From the NCBI RefSeq assembly GCF_003336675.1, contig NZ_QPII01000003.1, positions 271,766-335,765 on the forward strand: a DNA stretch of 64,000 nucleotides, given 5' to 3'. The DNA comes from Billgrantia montanilacus (GTDB taxonomy: Bacteria; Pseudomonadota; Gammaproteobacteria; Pseudomonadales; Halomonadaceae). The position numbers and the translations under genes are program-made. Positions 16,301 through 26,597 of the stretch are shown in pieces. The stretch's first letter is position 1. Each line of letters starts with the position of its first letter. The notes under the pieces are model-generated. The model made no database searches. It was given only the letters and a program-made list of their open reading frames with translations, and was not told the origin of the DNA.

Positions 16301-17986
16301 CTACTTTACCTTCATTCCCTTGCCGACCGTGGGGTCGTTCTCGATCTTGCGCGTGATCACGTATTGCTGTCCGATCGAGATCAGGTTGTTGACCACCCAG
16401 TAGATGACCAGGCCCGCCGGGAACCAGAGGAAGAAGAAGGTGAAGACGATCGGCAGCATCTTCATGATCTTCGCCTGCATCGGGTCCGGAGGCGTGGGGT
16501 TGAGCATCTGCTGAACGAACATCGAGGCGCCCATCAGGATCGGCAGGATGAAGAATGGGTCCCGCATCGACAGATCCTGGATCCAGAACATGAAGGGCGC
16601 ATGGCGCAGCTCCACGGACTCCAGCAGCATCCAGTACAGCGCAATGAAGACCGGCATCTGCACCAGTATCGGCAGACAGCCACCCAGAGGATTGATCTTC
16701 TCCTTCTGGTAGAACTTCATCATCTCCTGTGACATCTTCTGGCGGTCGTCGCCGTACTGCTCCTTGAGGCGCTGCATCTCCGGACCCAGCTTGCGCATGC
16801 GGGCCATGGACTTATAGGCCTTGGCGGAGAGCGGCCACATCACCAGCTTGACCACGATGGTGAGGAACACGATCGACCAGCCCCAGTTGCCGATCAGACT
16901 GTGAATCTGATCCAGCAACCAGAACAGCGGGTTGGCGATGAACCAGAGCCAGCCGAAGTCGACGGTCAGGCGCAGGTTGGGTGCAACCTGCTCGAGGTAG
17001 CTCTGAACCTTCGGCCCCATGTAGAGGGTCGCGCCCAGGCGGGCTTCGCTATCCGGAGCCACCGTGCTCACTGAGCCGGCAAAGGCGGCGACATTGCGGT
17101 CGCGCGAGTCGGTGGAGGCGTACTGCAGATTCTGCTGATTCTGCGGCGGTACCCAGGCGGTGACGAAGTAGTGCTGCAGGATAGCTACCCAGCCGCCCTG
17201 AACGTCCCGGTTGTTGAAGCCTCCACGCTGTATATCGTCGAAATCGACCTTCTCGTAGCGATCGTCCGGCGAGGAGTAGGCGGTGCCAAGATAGGAGCTC
17301 ATGCCCATTGCCACGCCGGAGGAGGGGTCGGAGCTGTTGTCCCGTGCTAGCTGGCCAATGAAGCGAGCAGTAACAGGCTCCTCGGTATTGTTGGCCAGGT
17401 AGTAATGGACATCTACTGCGTAGCTGCCGCGCTCGAAGGAGAACCGCTTGATGATATCGACGCCATTGACCTCGGCTGCCAGGTCGACTTCCAGGCGATT
17501 CTCATCGTCGCTCATGCGATAGCTGGTGCTGTCCGGCGTGAAACCGATGCGGCCGGAATGGCCGTCCAGCTGCAGGCCCGAGCGGGCGACATAGCTGCGG
17601 GTTTCGCTATCGGAAAGCAGCACGTAGGGTCGGTCGGAGTTCAGGGTCATCCGATGCTGGGGCAGAGCGGCGTAGACGATATCGCCGCCCTGGGGGTCGA
17701 TACGCAGGTCGAGCACATCGGTGACTACGGCGATGAGATCGCGGGTGCCCGTGGCGCTCGCCGGTTCGCCGGGCATGTCGCCCGTTACATCCTCTTCGGC
17801 GCGGGGTGCGGCAGGGACGGCCAGGTCGTCGTCCGAATCTACGCGCTGTTCGCCGGGAGCGGGGGCGGTGAAGGTGGGTGCTTCAGGCTCAGGAGCAACC
17901 TGGCCGTAGTCCTGATTCCACTGAATCACGAGCAAGTAGGCAAGCACGGCCAGTGGAATCAGCAAAAGAAGTCGTTTTACGTCCAT
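16301..17986 (-). CDS. yidC: YidC, membrane protein insertase
   Basis: Inserts and folds inner-membrane proteins alone or with SecYEG. The 561-residue product starts MDVKRLLLLIPLAVLAYLL (first membrane segment), has the large periplasmic beta domain typical of Gram-negative YidC (about 60-340), then the conserved insertase core with five membrane segments containing WGWSIVFLTIVVKLVMWPLS and PLGGCLPILVQMPVFIALYWML. The frame stays open upstream to 18094, but ATG 17986 matches family N-termini. yidD, usually between rnpA and yidC, is absent. Confidence 0.96.
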   Translation of the reverse strand: MDVKRLLLLIPLAVLAYLLVIQWNQDYGQVAPEPEAPTFTAPAPGEQRVDSDDDLAVPAAPRAEEDVTGDMPGEPASATGTRDLIAVVTDVLDLRIDPQGGDIVYAALPQHRMTLNSDRPYVLLSDSETRSYVARSGLQLDGHSGRIGFTPDSTSYRMSDDENRLEVDLAAEVNGVDIIKRFSFERGSYAVDVHYYLANNTEEPVTARFIGQLARDNSSDPSSGVAMGMSSYLGTAYSSPDDRYEKVDFDDIQRGGFNNRDVQGGWVAILQHYFVTAWVPPQNQQNLQYASTDSRDRNVAAFAGSVSTVAPDSEARLGATLYMGPKVQSYLEQVAPNLRLTVDFGWLWFIANPLFWLLDQIHSLIGNWGWSIVFLTIVVKLVMWPLSAKAYKSMARMRKLGPEMQRLKEQYGDDRQKMSQEMMKFYQKEKINPLGGCLPILVQMPVFIALYWMLLESVELRHAPFMFWIQDLSMRDPFFILPILMGASMFVQQMLNPTPPDPMQAKIMKMLPIVFTFFFLWFPAGLVIYWVVNNLISIGQQYVITRKIENDPTVGKGMKVK

Positions 17987-18051
17987 TGAGAGTTCTGCCC
18001 GGTGGGTAGTGAACATGCCGCTGGAACGGTATGCGCTGCCATGTTGATATG

Positions 18052-18073
18052 CGAAAGCCTGCCCAAGGCAGGC
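18052..18073 (-). terminator. Hairpin between rnpA and yidC (attenuator or weak terminator)
   Basis: GCCTGCC-TTG-GGCAGGC on the minus strand, followed by TTTCGC. A 7-bp GC-rich stem in the short gap where yidD would normally lie. The U-tract is short, so partial termination is more likely than a full stop. Confidence 0.5.
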
Positions 18074-18103
18074 TATCGTGGCGGCGACAAGCACCGCGTC
18101 CGG

Positions 18104-18475
18104 TCAGGATACCATCGACTTGCGTGCGTCTCGCTCCAGCCGACGCCACATGCCGAAGAGCTGGCGATGCAGTGTCGCATTGTCCAGCTCATTGGCACCC
18201 CGTCGAGCCAGTACCACGATGTCGACGCCGGGAAGCTGATGCTGCTGGAGGCGGATGGATTCGCGAGTCAGCCGTTTCAGGCGGTTGCGATCCACGGCCC
18301 TGCGGACATTCTTCTTGCTGAAGACCAGGCCGAGACGGGGGTGGCCCAGTCCGTTGGGGCACGCCAGGGCCATTAGCCCATTGCCATGAACCTTGAATGC
18401 AGCGTGATCGAAGACAAATCGATAATCCCCGGCAGTCAGCAGACGCAGCTGCGGGGGAAAGTCATGACCGGACAC
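18104..18475 (-). CDS. rnpA: RnpA, ribonuclease P protein component
   Basis: Protein subunit of RNase P, which removes 5' leaders from tRNA precursors. The basic product contains the family signature region NVRRAVDRNRLKRLTRESIR, the RNA-binding RNR motif, and RLLTAGDYRFVF near the N-terminus. I chose the GTG at 18475 (123 residues), which has GGA six bases before it; the frame extends two codons to a TTG at 18481 that has no usable Shine-Dalgarno spacing. It lies 13 bp after rpmH, in the universal rpmH-rnpA order. Confidence 0.93.
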   Translation of the reverse strand: MSGHDFPPQLRLLTAGDYRFVFDHAAFKVHGNGLMALACPNGLGHPRLGLVFSKKNVRRAVDRNRLKRLTRESIRLQQHQLPGVDIVVLARRGANELDNATLHRQLFGMWRRLERDARKSMVS

Positions 18476-18488
18476 GCGCAATCCGCAA

Positions 18489-18623
18489 TCAGGCGCTCAG
18501 GCGCTTGCGGCCCTTGGCACGACGGCGCGACAGTACGGCACGACCGTTCTTGGTGGCCATGCGAGCACGAAAGCCGTGCACACGCTTGCGCTTCAGAACG
18601 CTGGGTTGAAAGGTGCGTTTCAT
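18489..18623 (-). CDS. rpmH: RpmH, 50S ribosomal protein L34
   Basis: A 44-codon gene encoding [18 protein letters not shown] and a strongly basic remainder ending GRKRLSA, the invariant L34 sequence. It is the first gene leftward of oriC, with rnpA and yidC behind it, and is normally transcribed away from dnaA. Its promoter must lie in the first part of the oriC region. Confidence 0.97.
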   Translation of the reverse strand: MKRTFQPSVLKRKRVHGFRARMATKNGRAVLSRRRAKGRKRLSA

Positions 18624-19125
18624 AACTCTTGATTCCCACGTGGTGTGTTTGGACGGAATGTCTTACAGGAAATGCCCTGGCTCCTTGCTGGAACCTGGGG
18701 AGATTCGGTTCAAGACCGGAAATTGTAGTGACTTCGGGCCCCCGACGCAATTCCTCCGGCGATGCAATTTTGAAACGCCATCCCCGGAGGCTGTAACAGT
18801 AATAAAGAGATATTTTACTGATACTGTTATTAATGTTGGGGATTCTTTCTGTTGATAAACCGGGAAAAGCCTTTGTTTACAGATGTGTGCAGCGCAGCAT
18901 GATCTGTGGAAAAGCACTGCCCTTCCGGTGTCCTCCCTGTTGAGTCCCTGTGCGAAATTGTCGCTTTTGCCCACAGCTCGTAGACGCTACCCCGACCATA
19001 CCGGGGTTATCCTGTTGATCCACGTGTAGTTTTCCACAGCGTTCCTCGGTAACGGCTGCGTGTGGATAACCCGGCGGGTGAAGGATACAATGGCCGGTCA
19101 TGCATCAACCGGATGGTGAGGTCGA
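18624..19125. other. oriC: Chromosomal replication origin region (oriC)
   Basis: Five hundred bases without a gene between rpmH and dnaA, the usual oriC position in Pseudomonas-like gammaproteobacteria. DnaA-box-like nonamers: TGTGGATAA at 19061-19069 (perfect), and one-to-two mismatch copies TGTTGATAA 18850-18858, TGTGGAAAA 18905-18913, TTGCCCACA 18967-18975 and TTTTCCACA 19030-19038. An AT-rich segment at about 18794-18836 is bounded by TAACAGTA (18794-18801) and TACTGTTA (18822-18829), a candidate unwinding element. The dnaA promoter is also here, near 19061-19110, so the perfect box may serve DnaA autoregulation. Confidence 0.85.
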
Positions 19126-20595
19126 GTGTCGCTTGCTCTTTGGCAACAGTGTTTGGATTTCCTGCAGGATGAGCTGAACGCCCAGCAGTTCAATACCTGG
19201 ATCCGTCCTCTTCAGGCGGAAGAGGGGGAGTCCAATGAACTGCGTCTTCTGGCGCCCAATCGCTTTGTCCGCGACTGGGTGGGGGACAAGTATGCCAAGC
19301 GAATCAACGAGCTGCTGCGCGACCTGGCGCCGGCCAAGCCACCCAGGGTGGTGTTGACCGTCGGTAGCCGAAGCTCCGCTACGGCCCCCAGGCCGCGGGA
19401 GCTGGGAGCGCCGGTTTCGGCCAGCCCGCGCTCCCCCCTGGGGCCGGCCGTACATACCCCGCCGAGGGGAGACATCGGCGACGAGCGTGAGATCGACCGC
19501 CAGCGTGAGGAGGGGCGGTCGGCACGACGTGCCGCAGGTGAGCGTGAAGTGCAGGTCGAGGGTAGCCTCAAGCACAACAGTGGCCTCAATCCAAACTTCA
19601 CTTTCGAGACATTCGTCGAGGGCAAGTCGAACCAACTGGCCAGGGCAGCCTCTCGGCAGGTCTCGGAGAATCCGGGTGGCGCCTATAACCCGCTGTTTCT
19701 TTACGGTGGTGTCGGCCTGGGCAAGACACACCTGATGCACGCCGTGGGCAATGCCTTGGCCACCAGGCGGGAGAATGCCACGGTAGTCTATCTCCATTCC
19801 GAGCGTTTCGTCGCCGATATGGTCAAGGCACTTCAGCTTAACGCGATCAACGATTTCAAGCGTTTCTATCGTAGCGTCGATGCGTTGCTGATCGACGATA
19901 TCCAGTTCTTTGCCGGCAAGGAGCGCTCCCAGGAGGAGTTCTTTCACACCTTCAATGCCTTGCTCGAGGGTGGCCAGCAGATGATCCTGACGTCCGATCG
20001 CTACCCCAAGGAGATCAGTGGCGTCGAGGAGCGACTCAAGTCGCGTTTCGGCTGGGGGTTGACGGTGGCGATCGAGCCGCCGGAGCTGGAGACGCGGGTG
20101 GCGATCCTGATGAAGAAGGCCGACCAGGCCAAGGTCGACCTGCCCCACGATGCGGCGTTCTTCATTGCCCAGAAGATCCGCTCCAACGTGCGCGAACTGG
20201 AAGGGGCGCTGAAGAAGGTCATTGCCGACTCTCACTTCATGGGCAAGCCGATTACCCAGGATTTCATCCGCGAATCGCTCAAGGATCTGCTGGCCCTGCA
20301 GGACAAGCAGGTGGGGGTCGACAACATCCAGCGCACCGTTGCCGAATACTACAAGATCAAGCTGTCCGACCTGCTGTCGAAGCGCCGCTCCCGTTCCGTT
20401 GCCCGGCCTCGCCAGGTGGCCATGGCACTGGCCAAGGAGCTGACCAATCACAGCCTGCCGGAGATTGGCGATGCCTTCGGCGGGCGTGATCACACAACGG
20501 TACTGCATGCCTGCCGCAAGGTTGTGGCATTGCAGGAAGAGAACGCGGATATCCGCGAGGATTACAAGAACCTGCTGCGGCTCTTGACCAGCTGA
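19126..20595 (+). CDS. dnaA: DnaA, replication initiator
   Basis: ATP-dependent initiator that binds DnaA boxes and opens oriC. The 489-residue product starts (GTG) [17 protein letters not shown], the domain I that binds DnaB and regulators, followed by a variable linker (about 85-145), the AAA+ domain with GGVGLGKTH (near 195-203) and LLIDDIQFF, and domain IV with the DNA-binding signature [11 protein letters not shown] near the C-terminus. GTGAGG lies just before the GTG. It starts the dnaA-dnaN-recF-gyrB run. Confidence 0.98.
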   Translation: MSLALWQQCLDFLQDELNAQQFNTWIRPLQAEEGESNELRLLAPNRFVRDWVGDKYAKRINELLRDLAPAKPPRVVLTVGSRSSATAPRPRELGAPVSASPRSPLGPAVHTPPRGDIGDEREIDRQREEGRSARRAAGEREVQVEGSLKHNSGLNPNFTFETFVEGKSNQLARAASRQVSENPGGAYNPLFLYGGVGLGKTHLMHAVGNALATRRENATVVYLHSERFVADMVKALQLNAINDFKRFYRSVDALLIDDIQFFAGKERSQEEFFHTFNALLEGGQQMILTSDRYPKEISGVEERLKSRFGWGLTVAIEPPELETRVAILMKKADQAKVDLPHDAAFFIAQKIRSNVRELEGALKKVIADSHFMGKPITQDFIRESLKDLLALQDKQVGVDNIQRTVAEYYKIKLSDLLSKRRSRSVARPRQVAMALAKELTNHSLPEIGDAFGGRDHTTVLHACRKVVALQEENADIREDYKNLLRLLTS

Positions 20596-20663
20596 GCCAA
20601 GAGGTTCCTGGCCATTGATGCCAACGCCCGACACCCTTCTTCAGGATTAGACGTGGAGCCGAC

Positions 20664-21767
20664 ATGAGATTTTCCATTTCCCGCGAGGCCCTGCTTCGGC
20701 CGCTGGCTCTGGTTGCCGGCGTGGTGGAGCGCCGACAGACCCTGCCGGTACTGTCCAATGTGCTGATACAGGTCGATCATGAGCAGGTGGCGCTGACGGG
20801 CACCGACCTGGAAGTCGAGCTGATCGGGCGCACCGCCGCCTCGCTGGTGGAAGTGCCCGGGTCGGCCACGGTTCCGGCGCGCAAGCTGATGGATATCTGT
20901 AAATCCTTGCCCGACCAGGCCGAGCTCCAGTTCAGCCTGGAGGATGGTCGCGCCGTGCTGCGTAGCGGTCGCTCCCGTTTCACCCTGTCGACGCTGCCGG
21001 TGGCGGAGTTCCCCAATATCGAGGACAGCCAGGGCGATGTGGAGCTGAGCCTGCCCCGCGGAACGCTCAAGCACCTCATCGATGCCACCTCCTTTGCCAT
21101 GGCCCAGCAGGATGTCCGCTATTACCTCAACGGCATGTTGCTTGAGCTGCGCTCGAACCTGGTCCGCACGGTGGCCACCGATGGCCACCGGCTCGCCGTT
21201 TGCTCGCGCCCCGCCGAGATACAGGTCGAGCCGGCCCGCAAGCTGATCGTGCCGCGCAAGGGCGTACTCGAGCTGGTGCGACTGCTCGACGATAGCGATG
21301 AGCCGGTCACGCTGACGCTGAGCGCGAGCCACGTGCGTGCTCACACCGGCGACTTCACCTTTACTTCCAAGCTGGTTGACGGCAAGTTCCCCGATTACGA
21401 GCGAGTGGTGCCAAGGGGAGGGGACAAGGTTTTCATCGCCGATCGCACCGAACTGCGTCAGGTCCTGTCGCGCACCTCCATTCTCTCCAACGAGAAGTAT
21501 CGGGGGGTGCGCCTGCACCTGAAGGAAGGCAACCTTCAGGTCATGGCGAACAATCCCGAGCAGGAAGAGGCCGAGGAGAATGTGGCCGTCGAGTACGGCG
21601 GCGATGCGCTGGAAATAGGCTTCAATGTGGGCTACCTCATCGATGTGCTCAACGTGCTGGATGAGGATCGCATGCAGATGACGCTGGCGGATTCCAACAG
21701 CAGTGCCTTGATGGAGGAGCCGGGAGGCGGCGATGCACTTTACGTTGTCATGCCGATGCGCCTCTGA
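20664..21767 (+). CDS. dnaN: DnaN, DNA polymerase III sliding clamp
   Basis: Beta clamp that tethers Pol III and other enzymes to DNA. The 367-residue product has the three-fold clamp domain repeat, starts MRFSISREALLRPLALVAGVVERRQTLPVL and ends with the conserved PMRL, the C-terminal residues that form the partner-binding pocket. It follows dnaA by 68 bp and precedes recF by 84 bp, with no terminator visible between them. Confidence 0.97.
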   Translation: MRFSISREALLRPLALVAGVVERRQTLPVLSNVLIQVDHEQVALTGTDLEVELIGRTAASLVEVPGSATVPARKLMDICKSLPDQAELQFSLEDGRAVLRSGRSRFTLSTLPVAEFPNIEDSQGDVELSLPRGTLKHLIDATSFAMAQQDVRYYLNGMLLELRSNLVRTVATDGHRLAVCSRPAEIQVEPARKLIVPRKGVLELVRLLDDSDEPVTLTLSASHVRAHTGDFTFTSKLVDGKFPDYERVVPRGGDKVFIADRTELRQVLSRTSILSNEKYRGVRLHLKEGNLQVMANNPEQEEAEENVAVEYGGDALEIGFNVGYLIDVLNVLDEDRMQMTLADSNSSALMEEPGGGDALYVVMPMRL

Positions 21768-21851
21768 ATGGCTCTGTGGGATATCGCTGGCCGGCAGCAT
21801 TCATGCATCCGCTGCCGTCACGCAGCGGTGGAGTCGCCTACGGCGTAAGTG

Positions 21852-22976
21852 ATGCTGATTAATCGCTTTAGTTTCAATGGGTTACGAAACCTGACGGCGG
21901 TCGACTTCGAGCCGGGGCCAGGCATCAATCTGATTGTGGGTGTCAACGGAAGCGGCAAGACCAGCCTCCTGGAAGGCATCCATATCCTGGGCATGGGTCG
22001 CTCGTTCAGGACCCGTCTACTCAAGAATGCCATCGCCCATGACGCACAGGCCATGACACTCTTCGCTCGTCTCGACGGCGAGCCGCCGGTGCCGATCGGC
22101 ATTCGTCGTTCACGCGATGCCCCCGAGCTTGAAATACGTATGGGGGGGGAGCGTGTCGAGCGGCTGTCCCAGTTGATCGAAACACTGCCACTCCAGCTGG
22201 TTAACCCCGATGCGTTCCGGCTGCTGGAAGGGGCTCCGGCCGGGCGACGGGAGTTCCTCGACTGGGGAGTGTTTCACGTGAAACATGGGTTTTTCGATGC
22301 CTGGCGGCGCGCGCGGCGCGCCCTCAAACATCGGAATGCATTGCTCAGGCGTGATAGAATGGATGCCAAATCGCTGTCGGCCTGGGAGCACGAATTGGCA
22401 CACTGGGGCGACCGCGTCGATAGCCTGAGAAGCGACTGGATGGCAGAGTTCCTGCCCGTCTTCGAGGAAACACTGTCGCAACTACTGGCGCTGCCCGACC
22501 TGACGCTGGGTTACTCACGCGGTTGGGATAGAAAGCGCAGCCTGCTCGATATTCTCGAACAGGGGCGCGCGACGGATCAGCAGATGGGCTTTACCCAGCA
22601 AGGGCCACAGCGGGCCGACCTGCGTATTCGTCTTCGACGGCATCCAGCAGTCGAGGTTTTGTCGCGTGGCCAGCAAAAGCTGGTCGTTACTGCGCTCAAG
22701 CTGGCGCAGGGTAGGTTGCTGGAGCGAACGACCGGCCAGTCGTGCCTCTACCTGGTCGATGACTTGCCGGCGGAACTCGATGCCAGGCATCGGCAGGTAT
22801 TCTGCCGTTTGCTGGAATCGATGCGCTGCCAAGCCTTCATTACAAGTGTCGAACACGATGCCCTGGTGGGACCCTGGCAGTCTCAAACCCCGCTGGAGAT
22901 GTTTCACGTGAAACATGGCAGTGATGGGTCAGGAACGCTGGTGCCACAGGCACAGATAGACTTCATGACGGAGTAG
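21852..22976 (+). CDS. recF: RecF, gap-repair ATPase carrying two parS sites in its coding sequence
   Basis: SMC-like ATPase that loads RecA at single-strand gaps with RecO and RecR. The 374-residue product has Walker A in VNGSGKTSLLEG (about 33-44) and the ABC signature SRGQQKLVV near 275. ATG 21852 is preferred over the GTG one codon earlier. Two copies of the 16-bp parS palindrome lie in the same reading frame and encode FHVKH at residues 141-145 and 351-355. The first falls in the DWG-FHV region that is conserved in RecF anyway; the second is in the weakly conserved C-terminal tail. The stop lies 3 bp before gyrB. Confidence 0.95.
   Translation: MLINRFSFNGLRNLTAVDFEPGPGINLIVGVNGSGKTSLLEGIHILGMGRSFRTRLLKNAIAHDAQAMTLFARLDGEPPVPIGIRRSRDAPELEIRMGGERVERLSQLIETLPLQLVNPDAFRLLEGAPAGRREFLDWGVFHVKHGFFDAWRRARRALKHRNALLRRDRMDAKSLSAWEHELAHWGDRVDSLRSDWMAEFLPVFEETLSQLLALPDLTLGYSRGWDRKRSLLDILEQGRATDQQMGFTQQGPQRADLRIRLRRHPAVEVLSRGQQKLVVTALKLAQGRLLERTTGQSCLYLVDDLPAELDARHRQVFCRLLESMRCQAFITSVEHDALVGPWQSQTPLEMFHVKHGSDGSGTLVPQAQIDFMTE
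22270..22285. promoter_or_regulatory. parS: parS site 1 (inside recF)
   Basis: TGTTTCACGTGAAACA, a perfect 16-bp palindrome that matches the chromosomal parS consensus bound by ParB/Spo0J. It is about 3.3 kb from oriC and codes for part of VFHVKH in RecF. Confidence 0.9.
22900..22915. promoter_or_regulatory. parS: parS site 2 (3' part of recF)
   Basis: Second identical copy of TGTTTCACGTGAAACA, in the same reading frame as site 1, encoding MFHVKH close to the RecF C-terminus. Confidence 0.9.
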
Positions 22977-25400
<2,424 letters not shown>

Positions 25401-25422
25401 TCCGCGCTCAGTTAGGCAGCGA

Positions 25423-25438
25423 TGTTTCACGTGAAACA
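25423..25438. promoter_or_regulatory. parS: parS site 3 (just after gyrB)
   Basis: Identical 16-bp TGTTTCACGTGAAACA copy 22 bp beyond the gyrB stop codon, before the gyrB hairpin. Confidence 0.9.
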
Positions 25439-25462
25439 TCACTGCCTGACTCTAGTCGAGCC

Positions 25463-25522
25463 ACACTGAACTGAAGAAGGGGGGGGCCTGCGAAAGCAGG
25501 CCCCCCTTCTTCAGTTCAGTGT
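25463..25522. terminator. Very long hairpin downstream of gyrB
   Basis: Arms 25463-25491 and 25496-25522 pair almost completely (about 27 bp, with a two-base bulge in the G run) around a GAAA tetraloop. It lies 62 bp after gyrB. There is no long U-tract on either strand, so it may act as an mRNA end protector or a structured terminator. Confidence 0.6.
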
Positions 25523-25877
25523 AGAAAAATATTCTAAAACAGCAGGTTAGGCTTTAGTTAATGATGCAGGACGGTGTGTGCAGAAAGCTGGCGGCACGCT
25601 CGCCATCTCTTCAGAAACACCAGGTCATGAGTATGGAGCGGAGGGGGCACCAGCCAGGCGCGTTGCATGCGTGCTTGACCGCACCCTTGAGATGTCGCGT
25701 GGGGTAGGGTCTCTTGCGAGCCGATGAAGGCTACAACTAGCTTGTGTGCTTGAGGGCTGATGACTGATGCGGCACGGTTAGAAGGTGTTCTTCAGAAGGG
25801 ATGATACTGTCAGGTGGAGCATGAGTTTCGCGCAGGGGTAATGTGTGGCGGGCTCTTACGGTATTCTTGTGACAGAG
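25523..25877. other. Unassigned gap between gyrB hairpin and gmhB
   Basis: About 355 bp with no convincing gene, tRNA or repeat. Short open frames exist but have no family resemblance or good ribosome binding site. It may be decayed sequence or hold a small RNA. Confidence 0.4.
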
Positions 25878-26429
25878 CTATTGCGACAGCAGCCAGTCGG
25901 TAAAGGCCGCCAGGTCGTCGAAGATCATTGTGTGCTCCAGCCCGCTACCCTTGGTTTCCGTTCGCTTGCCCTTGCCGGTTCGCACCAGCACAGAACGACA
26001 GCCCATTGCCTCACCGGCCTGCAGGTCTCGCAGGCTATCCCCCACTATCCAACTCCCGGAAAGGGTGCTTAACCCCAGTGCCTGACGGATCTGCACGAGC
26101 AGCCCCGGGCGGGGCTTGCGACAGTCGCAGCCGTCGTCGGGTCCATGGGGGCAGTAGGCAATATGCGCGATACGGCCGCCAGCGGCCGCCACGAGACGGT
26201 TGAGCTCATAGTGCATGCTCGCCAGCGTCTCTTCGTCGTAGTAGCCGCGCGCGATTCCGGACTGGTTGGTGGCTATGGCAACACTCCAGCCTGACTGGCT
26301 CAGGCGGGCAATCGCATCAATGGAGCTGGCGTAGGGAATCCACTCCTCGAGACACTTGATGTAGTCGTCGGAGTCGTGGTTGATGACACCGTCTCGGTCG
26401 AGAATGACAAGCTTGCTGGTATCGTACAT
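25878..26429 (-). CDS. gmhB: GmhB, D-glycero-beta-D-manno-heptose 1,7-bisphosphate 7-phosphatase
   Basis: HAD-family phosphatase that makes heptose 1-phosphate for ADP-heptose, the LPS inner-core precursor. The 183-residue product starts MYDTSKLVILDRDGVIN with the HAD nucleophile motif DRDG, has ATNQSG, and the zinc-binding segment CPHGPDDGCDCRKP characteristic of GmhB. Its pathway partners hldE and hldD are in the LPS block 4-13 kb downstream. It lies between two parS sites and the gyrB end, downstream of glyS on the same strand but separated by the glyS terminator. Confidence 0.93.
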   Translation of the reverse strand: MYDTSKLVILDRDGVINHDSDDYIKCLEEWIPYASSIDAIARLSQSGWSVAIATNQSGIARGYYDEETLASMHYELNRLVAAAGGRIAHIAYCPHGPDDGCDCRKPRPGLLVQIRQALGLSTLSGSWIVGDSLRDLQAGEAMGCRSVLVRTGKGKRTETKGSGLEHTMIFDDLAAFTDWLLSQ

Positions 26430-26476
26430 GGCACATCCGTATATGGCAGATCGGAACCTGGCGGGCAGGGGAATAG

Positions 26477-26492
26477 TGTTTCACGTGAAACA
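26477..26492. promoter_or_regulatory. parS: parS site 4
   Basis: Identical TGTTTCACGTGAAACA copy in the gmhB upstream region, 48 bp before the gmhB start. Confidence 0.9.
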
Positions 26493-26524
26493 TCGGGAGC
26501 CAAGCGGTGGTTGCCGAGGGTGAG

Positions 26525-26540
26525 TGTTTCACGTGAAACA
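26525..26540. promoter_or_regulatory. parS: parS site 5
   Basis: Identical copy, 32 bp from site 4 and just beyond the glyS terminator. It shares the flanks AG...TC with site 4, so this pair may have arisen by local duplication. Confidence 0.9.
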
Positions 26541-26547
26541 TCAGGCA

Positions 26548-26577
26548 AGAAAAAGCCGGCGAGAGGTCTCGCCGGCT
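26548..26577 (-). terminator. Rho-independent terminator of glyQS
   Basis: AGCCGGCGAGA and TCTCGCCGGCT form a perfect stem; on the minus strand it is followed by TTTTCTTG. It lies about 20 bp after the glyS stop. Confidence 0.9.
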
Positions 26578-26597
26578 CCTGCCACATCAAGCGAAGG

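Noticed and set aside
19105..20634. A 509-codon minus-strand frame opposite dnaA, and similar ones opposite dnaN, gyrB, ilvA and gpmI
   Set aside because: All mirror well-identified genes and have no ribosome binding sites or motifs of their own; they reflect codon bias.
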